Below are positions 20,041 to 28,569 of a DNA stretch of 64,000 bases, in pieces. The stretch covers positions 1,352,106 through 1,416,105 of the forward strand of contig NZ_LR732816.1 in assembly GCF_902506205.1 (NCBI RefSeq), given 5' to 3'. Position 1 is the first letter of the stretch; each line of letters starts with the position of its first letter. Origin of the DNA: Brevundimonas sp. G8. GTDB lineage: Bacteria > Pseudomonadota > Alphaproteobacteria > Caulobacterales > Caulobacteraceae. The notes beneath the pieces were generated by a model, which did no database searches, was not told the DNA's origin, and saw only the letters and a program-made list of their open reading frames with translations. Position numbers and translations under genes: made by a program.

Positions 20041-20502
20041 TCAAAGCGGGAGCACCGTCGTCGATTTGACCTCTTCCAGCACTGCATAGGTCCGTGTCTC
20101 CCGCACGCCCGGCATCCGCACGAGGACGTCGCCCAGGAAGGCGCGGTAGGCGTCCATGTCGCCGACGCGGGCTTTGATCAGATAGTCGAAGCCGCCGGCG
20201 ACCATGTGGCATTCCAGCACCTCGGGCTGGCTGCGGACGGCGGCGGCGAAGGCTTCGAAGACGTCGCCAGTGGTGCGGTCCAAGAGGACTTCGACGAAGA
20301 TCAGCAGGTCGCGGCCGACCTGGTTCGGGTCGATCATGGCGGCGTAGCCGGTGATGATCTTCTTCTCGCGCAGTCGTTTGACCCGTTCGAAACAGGCGGC
20401 GGGCGACAGGTTGCAGCGCCGCGCCAGCTCTGCGTTGGAGATGCGGGCGTCGGTCTGAAGCACCCTGAGGATGCGGCGGTCGACGGCGTCTATGTCGATC
20501 AT
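20041..20502 (-). CDS. Lrp/AsnC-family regulator, probably of putA
   Basis: The 153-residue protein has an N-terminal helix-turn-helix (DAVDRRILRVLQTDARISNAE to CNLSPAACFERVKRLR) and the C-terminal RAM/ligand domain (VEVLLDRTTGDVFEAF, GGFDYLIKARVGDM). It is divergent from putA with an inverted repeat between them, the arrangement of PutR-type Lrp activators that respond to proline. The target assignment is inferred from position. Length is standard. Confidence 0.92.
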   Translation of the reverse strand: MIDIDAVDRRILRVLQTDARISNAELARRCNLSPAACFERVKRLREKKIITGYAAMIDPNQVGRDLLIFVEVLLDRTTGDVFEAFAAAVRSQPEVLECHMVAGGFDYLIKARVGDMDAYRAFLGDVLVRMPGVRETRTYAVLEEVKSTTVLPL

Positions 20503-20520
20503 CGGAAATTAGGGCTCTTC

Positions 20521-20557
20521 GCCGAACGATCTTCGGCTCAGGTTCGTATCATACGAA
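20521..20557. promoter_or_regulatory. Inverted repeats between the Lrp gene and putA, likely operator
   Basis: Two perfect inverted repeats lie side by side: GCCGAA-N5-TTCGGC at 20521-20537 and TTCGTAT-C-ATACGAA at 20543-20557. The second, a 15-bp palindrome, has the size and symmetry of Lrp-family sites. They lie between the Lrp start (20502) and the putA start (20612), so they probably serve autoregulation and proline-dependent control of putA. Confidence 0.6.
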
Positions 20558-20611
20558 GCACCTTCAATGAACTCCGGCATATACGGCGGAAATCCACAGG
20601 ATCTGTCGCCG

Positions 20612-23600
20612 ATGACCACCCCCGCCTTCACGCCTTCGAGCCTGGCCGCCTGGGAGGGTCTGGATACGCACAAGTTCCGCGACGAACGCGAAGCCGTCGC
20701 CGACAACCTGGCGCGCATGCCTCTGGATGCGACCGAACGGGCCGATGTCGTCGCCGAGGCTACGGCTCTGGTCGAACATGCGCGCCGCAGCCAGAAGAAG
20801 CAGGGGGTGGTCGAAAGCTTCCTGCAGCAGTTCTCGCTGGGCACCCGCGAGGGTCTGGCCCTGATGTGCCTGGCCGAGGCCCTCTTGCGCGTGCCGGACG
20901 AGGAGACCCGCGACCGGCTGATCGCCGAAAAGATCGGCTCCGCCGACTGGGCTTCGCACCTGGGCCAGTCCGACAGCCTGTTCGTCAACGCCTCGACCTG
21001 GGGCCTGATGCTGACCGGCAAACTGGTCGATGTCGACGACGAGGCGCGCAGCGACCTACCCGGCTTCCTGAAGCGGATCGCGGGTCGTCTGGGCGAACCG
21101 GTCATCCGCCAGGCGGTGGCCACCGCCGTCAAGATCATGGGCGAACAGTTCGTCGTCGGTCGCACCATCCAGGGCGCGCTGAAGCGGTCGAACAAGGAAG
21201 GCTGGCTGTGCAGCTTCGACATGCTGGGAGAGGGCGCCCGCACCGTCGCCGACGCTGACCGCTACGAGAAGATCTACGCCGACGCCATTGAGGCGGTGGG
21301 CAAGACGTCAAAAAGTCAGGGGCCGGAACACGGCCACGGCGTCTCGGTGAAACTGTCGGCTCTATCGCCCCGCTATGAGGCGACGCACGAGGACGACGTG
21401 TGGGCGACCCTGTATCCCCGCATCCTTCGCCTGGCCCAGATCGCGGCCAAATACGACATCAACTATACGATGGACGCCGAAGAGGCGGACCGTCTGGCCC
21501 TGTCGCTGAAGCTGCTTGATCGGCTGGCGCAGGAACCCAGCCTGGGCGGCTGGACCGGCCTGGGTCTGGCGGTTCAGGCCTATCAGAAGCGCGGGCTGGA
21601 GACGATCGAACGGGTCGCCGACCTGGCCCGCCGCTCGGGCCGTCGCCTGATGGTGCGGCTGGTCAAGGGCGCCTATTGGGACACCGAGATCAAGCGCGCC
21701 CAGGTGTTCGGCCGCACCGACTACCCCGTCTACACGACCAAGGCGGCGACCGACCTGAACTACCTCGTCTGCGCCAAGGCCATGATCGAGGCGGCGCCTG
21801 CGATCTACAGCCAGTTCGCCAGCCACAACGCCCACACTCTGGCGGCCGTGCGTCTCATGGCCCGCGACCGGAATGTGACCGTCGAGCACCAGCGCCTGCA
21901 CGGAATGGGCGAAGCGCTTTACGACGCGGCGCACGAGGCCTGGGCCGACGAAGTCGTCATCGTCCGCGCCTATGCCCCCGTCGGCGGGCATGAGGAACTG
22001 CTGCCCTATCTGGTGCGGCGCCTGCTGGAAAACGGCGCCAACTCCTCCTTCGTCCACGCCCTGCTGGACGAGCGCGTGCCCGCCTCGGCGGTCGCGGCCG
22101 ATCCCATTTCCCTGGTCGAGCAAGCGCCCGACCGTCACCCCAAGATTCCGGTTCCGAAAGACATGTACGGCGATCGTCAGAACTCCCTCGGCCGCGACTA
22201 TTCCCAGGCCGCCGACCGTGAAGCCCACGCCAAGGCGCTGGAGGGCGTCGATCGCGAGAAGCTGACCTCCGGTCCCATCGTCGGGGGCAAGCTGCGCGCA
22301 GGCATCGACGCCCAGCCCGTGACCAATCCCTTCGACCGGTCGCAGGTGCTGGGCCATGTGTCCGAGGCCGAACCGGCCGACATCGACGCCGCCGTCCAAG
22401 CCGCCGCTGAGGCCCAGGTCAAATGGGATCGCCAAGGCGGCGCCAAGCGCGCCATCGTCCTGCGGGCTATGGGCGATGCGCTGGAGGCCGACCTGGACCG
22501 TCTGGTCGCCCTGCTCAGCCGCGAGGCGGGCAAGACCCTGAACGACGGCGTCGCCGAGGTGCGTGAGGCGGCCGACTTCTGCCGCTATTACGCCCTGCTG
22601 GCCGAACGCGACTTCACCGCGCCGGAAACCCTGAAAGGCCCGACCGGCGAAACCAACCAACTGTTCCTGCACGGACGCGGCGTCTTCGCCTGCATCAGCC
22701 CGTGGAACTTCCCCCTGGCCATCTTCACCGGCCAGATCGCCGCCGCCCTGGCCGCCGGCAACGCCGTCCTAGCCAAGCCCGCCGAACAGACGCCACTGAT
22801 CGCCGCCGAGGCCGTTCGCCTGTATCACAAGGCTGGTCTGAACCCCGACCTGCTCGCCCTTGTCCCTGGCCGCGGCGAGACCGTCGGCGCAGCCCTGGTC
22901 ACGCACCCCGGCATCGACGGCGTCGCTTTCACCGGCGGCACCGATACGGCCGCCGCCATCAACCGCTCCATCGCCGCCCGCCCCGGCGCCATCATCCCCT
23001 TCATCGCCGAGACCGGCGGCCTGAACGGCATGTTCATCGACACCACGGCGCTGAAGGAACAGGTCATCGACGACGTGATCCAGTCGGCCTTCGGCTCGGC
23101 GGGCCAGCGCTGCTCGGCCCTGCGGGTCCTCTATGTGCCCAGGGATTCGGCCGACGCCCTGATCGAGGGCCTGAAGGGCGCGCTTGCGGTCCAGACCGTC
23201 GGCGATCCCGTCGATCCCAAGACCGACATCGGCCCCGTCATAGACACGGAATCGCGCCGCGCCTTGGAAGCCCACGTCGAACGCCTGTCGAAGGAAGCCA
23301 AGATCATCGCCCGCGCCGACCTGCCGCTGGGCGCGGAAAAGGGCGACCTGTTCGCCCCCACCATCGCCGAAATTCCCACGCCCGACTTCCTGGAGCGCGA
23401 GGTCTTCGGTCCCATATTGCACATCTACCGCTACGCCCCGTCCGACCTGAAGTCGGTCGCCGGCAAGCTCGCCGCGCGCGGCTACGGCCTGACCCTGGGC
23501 GTCCACAGCCGCATCGAAGCCTTCGCTGCCGAGGTGGTCGACCTGGTCCCGGCCGGCAACGTCTACGTCAACCGCTCGATCACCGGGGCGGTGGTTGGCG

Positions 23601-23743
23601 TCCAGCCGTTCGGTGGCGAGGGCCTGTCGGGCACCGGCCCCAAGGCCGGCGGACCCAACAGCCTGATCCGCTACGCCGCCGAGAAGGCGATCAGCGTGAA
23701 CATCGCTGCCCAAGGCGGGGATCCGGCGTTGCTGAACCTTTAG
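20612..23743 (+). CDS. putA: PutA, bifunctional proline dehydrogenase / P5C dehydrogenase
   Basis: PutA oxidises proline to glutamate in two steps with FAD and NAD. The protein is about 1043 residues: a PRODH barrel (around 60-470, with KGAYWDTEIKRAQ and the FAD region ASHNAHTL), a linker, and an aldehyde dehydrogenase (around 530-1010) with SPWNFPLAIFTGQI, AETGGLNGMF (general-base Glu) and FGSAGQRCSALRVL (catalytic Cys). There is no N-terminal ribbon-helix-helix DNA-binding domain, so it is the shorter, non-regulatory type, consistent with a separate Lrp regulator next door. ATG 20612 is preferred because ATG 20567 would begin only 9 bp after the palindromic operator. Confidence 0.96.
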   Translation: MTTPAFTPSSLAAWEGLDTHKFRDEREAVADNLARMPLDATERADVVAEATALVEHARRSQKKQGVVESFLQQFSLGTREGLALMCLAEALLRVPDEETRDRLIAEKIGSADWASHLGQSDSLFVNASTWGLMLTGKLVDVDDEARSDLPGFLKRIAGRLGEPVIRQAVATAVKIMGEQFVVGRTIQGALKRSNKEGWLCSFDMLGEGARTVADADRYEKIYADAIEAVGKTSKSQGPEHGHGVSVKLSALSPRYEATHEDDVWATLYPRILRLAQIAAKYDINYTMDAEEADRLALSLKLLDRLAQEPSLGGWTGLGLAVQAYQKRGLETIERVADLARRSGRRLMVRLVKGAYWDTEIKRAQVFGRTDYPVYTTKAATDLNYLVCAKAMIEAAPAIYSQFASHNAHTLAAVRLMARDRNVTVEHQRLHGMGEALYDAAHEAWADEVVIVRAYAPVGGHEELLPYLVRRLLENGANSSFVHALLDERVPASAVAADPISLVEQAPDRHPKIPVPKDMYGDRQNSLGRDYSQAADREAHAKALEGVDREKLTSGPIVGGKLRAGIDAQPVTNPFDRSQVLGHVSEAEPADIDAAVQAAAEAQVKWDRQGGAKRAIVLRAMGDALEADLDRLVALLSREAGKTLNDGVAEVREAADFCRYYALLAERDFTAPETLKGPTGETNQLFLHGRGVFACISPWNFPLAIFTGQIAAALAAGNAVLAKPAEQTPLIAAEAVRLYHKAGLNPDLLALVPGRGETVGAALVTHPGIDGVAFTGGTDTAAAINRSIAARPGAIIPFIAETGGLNGMFIDTTALKEQVIDDVIQSAFGSAGQRCSALRVLYVPRDSADALIEGLKGALAVQTVGDPVDPKTDIGPVIDTESRRALEAHVERLSKEAKIIARADLPLGAEKGDLFAPTIAEIPTPDFLEREVFGPILHIYRYAPSDLKSVAGKLAARGYGLTLGVHSRIEAFAAEVVDLVPAGNVYVNRSITGAVVGVQPFGGEGLSGTGPKAGGPNSLIRYAAEKAISVNIAAQGGDPALLNL

Positions 23744-24095
23744 GCTTCACCGGCCCCGCCAATACAATACGGCCATGCGCGCCTCAGAGTGTCGGCAAGG
23801 CATAATCGTGGAAATGGCGCGGTGCACGTTTTGGGTGATCCCATCACAACCAACTATCCGCACGCTGAACTGGTCAGCGGGCCTACCGGGTTTGTGCCTC
23901 GCAGAGCGTCTGGTGTTTGGTTTCGAAACGCCTGTTGATGACTGCGATGGTCACCTCTCTAGCCGTCCAGTAGCGAAACCCGGCCACCCATGCCCTGTGG
24001 GAGTTGTTGCATAGCGCAATCGATTGGGCAGGATCGCGTCGATGCACTGGCGGCGCCACGGCGACTTCATGCTAGGCTGGCTGCTGCTGATAATA
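23744..24095. other. Intergenic region at left edge of polysaccharide locus, no gene seen
   Basis: These 352 bp between putA and the GT4 gene hold only short open frames without protein-like character or ribosome sites. Composition changes here from GC-rich core to the more mixed composition of the locus, so this is likely the left junction. No clear terminator follows putA and no insertion-sequence end could be established. Confidence 0.5.
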
Positions 24096-25412
24096 ATGAC
24101 GGAATCGCTCGTGTCTGCAATTTGCATCGACGGCTTCAATCTTGCCCTGCCCAAAGGATCGGGCATAGCCACATACAGTCGCAACCTGCTTACGGCGTTC
24201 AACGATATCGGCATAAGTGGCCAAGTTCTCTATGGCCCACCTGCTAAAGATAGCCGCAAGATATCCGAAGTGACTCTTGCCGACGCCATTCGGCAGCCCG
24301 CAAAAGGCCAGAAGCTTGATCGCTTCAAACGTACGGCCATGTCGCAGTTTGGGCGATCAGCATATCCGATTGTCCCCAGCGACAATGTGATCTGGTCTTC
24401 GCGAGGTGGCGGCCGCCCCCAGGCGGACTGCTTTTGGGCGGCGGGCAATCTGTTTCACTATGCGCATCGTTGCTTTCAGGCCTATGGCCAAGTGACGCCC
24501 GTTGCATTTGAAGCAGTTGGTCATGTTGGTCGCCCTGATGCAGTTCAATGGACGGCCACATTGCCATTGTATGCGAAAAATTCGGCTAACATATACACTA
24601 TACACGATCTAATACCACTTCGTCTTCCGCACACTACTATGGAAGACAAGCAAAGATACCTCTCCATGTGTGAGTTTATTGCAAAAAAAGCCGATCATAT
24701 CGCGGTGGTTTCTGAAACAACAAAGAACGATGTAGTAAAACTGCTAGGCGTGAGTGCGGATCGCGTTACCAATACATATCAATCTGTTTCTATACCGGAA
24801 TCAATATCTGGCAGGTCGCAGGATGAAGTCGCTCTGGAGGTGGAGGGCGTCTTCGATCTCGGTTGGAAAGACTATTTCCTTTATTATGGCGCGATCGAGC
24901 CAAAGAAAAATGTCGGACGGATTGTCGAAGCATACCTGGCCTCTGGCGTCGAACGACCGCTCGTTATCGTGGGTGGTAGAGCATGGTTGGAGGAAGGGGA
25001 AATCTCGTTGCTCGATCAGGTGCAAAGAGATGGTACTCGAGCAGGAAAACGTATCCGGCGCTATGAATATATGCCGTATTCTATGCTGATCAGTTTGGTA
25101 CGTGGGGCGCGGGCGACCTTGTTCCCCTCGCTTTACGAAGGTTTTGGTCTTCCAGTTCTGGAGTCCATGATTTTGGACACTGCCGTGCTTACTTCGACGG
25201 GGGGGGCTTTGCACGAAGTGGCCAGCGACGCCGCATTCATGGTCGATCCGTACGATGTGCCAGCCATCACCAAGGGAATCCAGGCGCTAGCCGTAGATGA
25301 CGATCTGGTGGACGAACTGGTGCGCCGTGGCCGTGTCCGTGCTGCGGCGTTTTCGCCGCAGGCTCATGCAGATAGGGTCCGTACAATGTACGCCGGACTT
25401 GGGCTTGTCTGA
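24096..25412 (+). CDS. GT4-family glycosyltransferase
   Basis: The 438-residue product starts MTESLVSAICIDGFNLALPKG, with the GSGIATYSRNLL glycine loop of GT4 enzymes, and continues with IYTIHDLIPLRLPHTT, VVSETTKNDVVKLLG, the C-terminal nucleotide-binding half YYGAIEPKKNVGRIVEAYL and the catalytic E-x7-E region FPSLYEGFGLPVLESM. It probably adds a hexose or deoxyhexose to the nascent polysaccharide on the cytoplasmic side. The frame is open upstream to 24024; ATG 24096 places the first strand at the expected position. It is the only plus-strand gene at this end of the locus and converges on the methyltransferase at 25648. Confidence 0.88.
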   Translation: MTESLVSAICIDGFNLALPKGSGIATYSRNLLTAFNDIGISGQVLYGPPAKDSRKISEVTLADAIRQPAKGQKLDRFKRTAMSQFGRSAYPIVPSDNVIWSSRGGGRPQADCFWAAGNLFHYAHRCFQAYGQVTPVAFEAVGHVGRPDAVQWTATLPLYAKNSANIYTIHDLIPLRLPHTTMEDKQRYLSMCEFIAKKADHIAVVSETTKNDVVKLLGVSADRVTNTYQSVSIPESISGRSQDEVALEVEGVFDLGWKDYFLYYGAIEPKKNVGRIVEAYLASGVERPLVIVGGRAWLEEGEISLLDQVQRDGTRAGKRIRRYEYMPYSMLISLVRGARATLFPSLYEGFGLPVLESMILDTAVLTSTGGALHEVASDAAFMVDPYDVPAITKGIQALAVDDDLVDELVRRGRVRAAAFSPQAHADRVRTMYAGLGLV

Positions 25413-25481
25413 AAGCTTTTCAAGTGGTGGTCGAGGCCAGCGCGAGTGCAGAGAAGATAATAAGGTGACCATGTCGCTGTT

Positions 25482-25518
25482 CGGCAATCGCATTGTGAAC
25501 TCATCACGATGCGATTGC
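25482..25518. terminator. Long hairpin between convergent genes (possible bidirectional terminator)
   Basis: Perfect 11-bp arms GGCAATCGCAT (25482-25492) and ATGCGATTGCC (25508-25518) continue inward with TGTGA/TCACG (one G-T pair), leaving the loop ACTCA: a 16-bp stem. It sits between two genes that point at each other. There is no T-run on either side, so a Rho-independent terminator is not proven; it could also be a repeat element. Confidence 0.5.
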
Positions 25519-25647
25519 CGCTTTGCTGTAGCTTCAATAGATCGCCACTCTTTGCGCAAGAGAGGGCCACCGCGCTGTTCTAGCAGGCCCTAAAGTTCAG
25601 CCGATAAGCCGAACGGCCAATCCACCTGGGTCATGCAGGTGACAGCC

Positions 25648-26400
25648 TTAACGCTTGGATGCGGCCGGTTTGCGTGCCGTCAGCGGCAGCGGGTAGTGAT
25701 TGAAAATGCCAAATTCTTCAACATGATGGCAGAATTCGATATCCACGAAGCCAGCCTTTTCGAGGTGCGATATCATGTCTGTCTTGGAGATCTTCCGCAT
25801 CTCAAGCACGGTGCCAGGGCCACCATGGAAGATCAGATTGTCGTAACGGCTGGTGGTTCCGTCTACTCGGGTATTCTCTATGATGAACACGCCATTTTCT
25901 TCCTTGATTTGATAATCATGCAAGTCAGGGAAAAATTCATCAGTCAAAGCGTCGTAATAAGGCATCGAAAACACGAACGTTCCACCGGGGCGCAGCATAG
26001 CATAAGTGTTCTCGAACGCTCGCGATACGGGATGGGTGACGTGCTCGAACACATCGCTAGAGACGATAAAGTCCATCGTATCGCGCGCTTCGTCCGGCAC
26101 CGGACGGGTGATGTCTAGGAGCGGCTCCTGATGGTAGAAGGTGTTGGTGTAGGAAAAAACACGCCGAAAGTGCCCGGCATAGTTTTCTGAATCGGACATT
26201 CCACAGCCGACGATATCCTTGCGCTCGGGCAGAGTCGCCAAGACGGCCCCCTTGCCCAGCATCGCCTTGGTGACGAGATAGCCCATCGCCCTGAACCGGG
26301 GGGTGGAATGACAATGATGACATGACGATCCCTCGCGCCAAATGAGTTGCGGCTGGAGATCAGTGTGCTGCTGGCCGCACAGATTACATTGAAATCCCAT
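25648..26400 (-). CDS. SAM-dependent methyltransferase with N-terminal zinc ribbon
   Basis: The 250-residue protein begins MGFQCNLCGQQHTDL and has a second pair CHHCH, making a likely four-cysteine zinc ribbon (1-40). It then has a class I methyltransferase core with motif-like stretches KDIVGCGMSDSENYA, MDFIVSSDVFEHVTHP and NTYAMLRPGGTFVFSMPYY. The acidic post-strand-4 motif DVFEHV is typical of sugar and small-molecule methyltransferases of polysaccharide clusters. ATG 26400 is chosen over 26433 because the zinc ribbon begins there. It is the last minus-strand gene of the locus, 102 bp after the FAD oxidoreductase. Substrate unknown. Confidence 0.85.
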   Translation of the reverse strand: MGFQCNLCGQQHTDLQPQLIWREGSSCHHCHSTPRFRAMGYLVTKAMLGKGAVLATLPERKDIVGCGMSDSENYAGHFRRVFSYTNTFYHQEPLLDITRPVPDEARDTMDFIVSSDVFEHVTHPVSRAFENTYAMLRPGGTFVFSMPYYDALTDEFFPDLHDYQIKEENGVFIIENTRVDGTTSRYDNLIFHGGPGTVLEMRKISKTDMISHLEKAGFVDIEFCHHVEEFGIFNHYPLPLTARKPAASKR

Positions 26401-26502
26401 ATTGCTCACACTCTCTGTGCTGCAGGGACACACCCTTGCGGCGGTCCCTTTGTTGCCGACGATTTGCCCGACATGGCGGGCAAGTCAAGGAAAACGCGCC
26501 CG

Positions 26503-27621
26503 CTAAAGTCTGTGTAGCTGGGCGCTGCCGCTGGCAAGGTCCGAGATGGCATCCGCAATATCCAACGACGCCGTCAACCCTGGTGATTCGATGCCGAAAA
26601 GGTTAACTAGGCCATGCCTGCCATGCGCGTCGGGACCATCAATTTGAAAGTCGGGGCTTAAATTGTCAGGCGACCCAATCTTTGGTCGGATGCCGGTATA
26701 GGCGGGTTCGAGGTCGTCGATCGCGAGGTCCGGGTAATACCGTTGGATGGCTGCGGCGAAGTCTGACCGGCGGTTGTCGTCGAATGCGTAGTCCAGGTCA
26801 TCGATCCAGCGAACATCCGGACCGAACCGAGCGCATCCTGCCATGTCGATCGTCACATGGACGCCAAGGCCTCCAGCTTCGGCGACCGGATAGATCAAAC
26901 GGTTGAATGGAACTTTCCCCCGTAGAGCGTAGTAATGGCCAATCGCGTAGGCCGGTCGCGGAATATGATCCGCCGGCAATCCCTCGATAAGTGTGGCGAC
27001 GGCGGGCGCAGCGTGCCCGGCCGCATTGATCAGCCACTCGACAAGCACCTCTGTGCCATCCCCCAACTGCACTTGGTGTCCGTCTCGTCTGACTTTTGCC
27101 GCCACAAATGCAGTCTGGCGCAGAAAGATGCCGCCCGCGTCCTCAAAATCGTGGAGCAGAGCGAGCATATAGGCATGGCTGTCGATGATGCCGGTGCTTG
27201 GCGAATGAAGTCCCGCTTCCGATTTGATCGCGGGCTCCATCGTCGCGATCTGCTGCCTGTCTACCCATACCAAGTCTTCCACGCCGTTATCGACGGCGCG
27301 ACGCTCGTAGTTGGCCAAGATTGAGACATCGGCGGGCGATGCTGCAACAATCAGCTTGCCGATCTGGCGGTGCGGCACGCCTCGTTGCCTGCAATAGGCG
27401 TAGAGCTTCTCTTTACCGGATACGCAGTACCGCGCCTTCGACGAGCCGGCCGGGTAGTAAATTCCCGCGTGGATCACTTCCGAACTGCGCGAACTCGTCT
27501 GCGTTCCGAAAGACGACTCCTTCTCAATCAGGACCGTTTCACGTCCAGCCCTCTGAAGCGCGCGCGCTATAGCCAAGCCGATGACGCCAGCCCCCACGAC
27601 CATCGCATCAACCCTCAGCAT
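26503..27621 (-). CDS. FAD-dependent oxidoreductase of the L-2-hydroxyglutarate oxidase (LhgO)-like group
   Basis: The 372-residue protein has an N-terminal FAD-binding motif VVGAGVIGLAIARAL and the LhgO/DAO-type segment TSSRSSEVIHAGIYYPAGS, with C-terminal GIRPKIGSP and FGIESPGLTASL. The family oxidises 2-hydroxy acids or amines. Here it is packed into a sugar-biosynthesis operon: it starts 1 bp after the stop of an SDR gene. It may oxidise a hydroxyl on a sugar or sugar acid, or act on a substituent; this is inference from position. Length is close to family norm (about 395-420), slightly short. Confidence 0.85.
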   Translation of the reverse strand: MLRVDAMVVGAGVIGLAIARALQRAGRETVLIEKESSFGTQTSSRSSEVIHAGIYYPAGSSKARYCVSGKEKLYAYCRQRGVPHRQIGKLIVAASPADVSILANYERRAVDNGVEDLVWVDRQQIATMEPAIKSEAGLHSPSTGIIDSHAYMLALLHDFEDAGGIFLRQTAFVAAKVRRDGHQVQLGDGTEVLVEWLINAAGHAAPAVATLIEGLPADHIPRPAYAIGHYYALRGKVPFNRLIYPVAEAGGLGVHVTIDMAGCARFGPDVRWIDDLDYAFDDNRRSDFAAAIQRYYPDLAIDDLEPAYTGIRPKIGSPDNLSPDFQIDGPDAHGRHGLVNLFGIESPGLTASLDIADAISDLASGSAQLHRL

Positions 27622-28557
27622 TCAGGAAGGCTCTGTCGGATAGACGGTCCGGTAATAGGCTGCGAGCTCGTCCCAGCAACTGGCCTCATCATGGTTGACG
27701 GTGTCGCGATCAGTGTTCACCCGCATCCGCGGCTCATCGAACTCGGTCTGTACCGCAAAGCTCAACGGTGTTTCCAGGGCCAGGCGGGGCCCAATCTCTC
27801 TTGCGAAGCGTGCTGCGAAACTTCCTTGGCTCTCAACGTAGCAACTAGGGCGGCAATAAAGCACCGGTTCTGCCGCTGCGGCGCGGGCCACGAAGTCGAC
27901 ATAAGCCGAGGCAAGCATCCGGACCGGGATATTGTCGCGGATATAGGACGGCGTATTGACGCGAGCGACCTGCCCGTTGGTCCAACACCTCATCAGATAA
28001 GCGCAAAAACGCGGTTCTTCGTAGGGGCCGAAGGGATTCGGGATAACGAACTTTGCCGAAGGCAGGTCGGCGCGCTCGCAATAGGCGCGAAACAGCGCCC
28101 AGGTAATGCCCTTCGATAGGCCATAGGGGGACGCCGCGCCCAACGGTTGTTCGCCTGCGCCCTCGCCCTCTTCGAACACGCTGCCTGTCGCAATCAGGCG
28201 CCGCACTCCACTTTGCTTCGCGAGGCTTACGACCTCCCTCAGGTTGCGTGTGTTCGCTTGGACCGCGCCGACGACGTCGAAATCAAGACTTTTGTAGTCG
28301 TGCACATAGGCGCCGTGCAGACAGAGGACGTCGAACCCCTCTGCCAGCGTCTGGAGAAAGGCGTCGTGCCCGAACGGATGCGACGCCAAAAGGCTGACGC
28401 CGGCGCTTTCCATAAAGCCGAAGCGCGCCTGGTGCGCGGGGCCGTATGTGTCTACTGGACGCTGCAGAGTTCCTTGAACCTCGTGTCCGCGTTCAGCCAG
28501 CGCCCGGGCGAACCAGGCGCCCGTAAAGGAACTCACCCCTGTCAGCAGGATCTTCAT
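27622..28557 (-). CDS. SDR-family sugar-nucleotide epimerase/reductase
   Basis: The 311-residue extended SDR begins MKILLTGVSSFTGAWFARALAERGH (NAD(P)-binding, TGxxxFxG variant) and has the YGLSK catalytic pair after GSVFEEGE. The family includes 4-ketoreductases and epimerases of deoxysugar pathways. It probably works on the CDP-linked sugar made by the cytidylyltransferase at 38 kb, perhaps as the final 4-keto reductase; the reaction is inferred. It is 12 bp from the SDR upstream and directly abuts the FAD oxidoreductase downstream. Confidence 0.82.
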   Translation of the reverse strand: MKILLTGVSSFTGAWFARALAERGHEVQGTLQRPVDTYGPAHQARFGFMESAGVSLLASHPFGHDAFLQTLAEGFDVLCLHGAYVHDYKSLDFDVVGAVQANTRNLREVVSLAKQSGVRRLIATGSVFEEGEGAGEQPLGAASPYGLSKGITWALFRAYCERADLPSAKFVIPNPFGPYEEPRFCAYLMRCWTNGQVARVNTPSYIRDNIPVRMLASAYVDFVARAAAAEPVLYCRPSCYVESQGSFAARFAREIGPRLALETPLSFAVQTEFDEPRMRVNTDRDTVNHDEASCWDELAAYYRTVYPTEPS

Positions 28558-28569
28558 CGCCGCGTCCGT

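Noticed and set aside
23775-24014. 79-codon plus-strand open frame after putA
   Set aside because: No ribosome site, no recognisable family and no coding-like pattern; a possible insertion-sequence remnant could not be established either.
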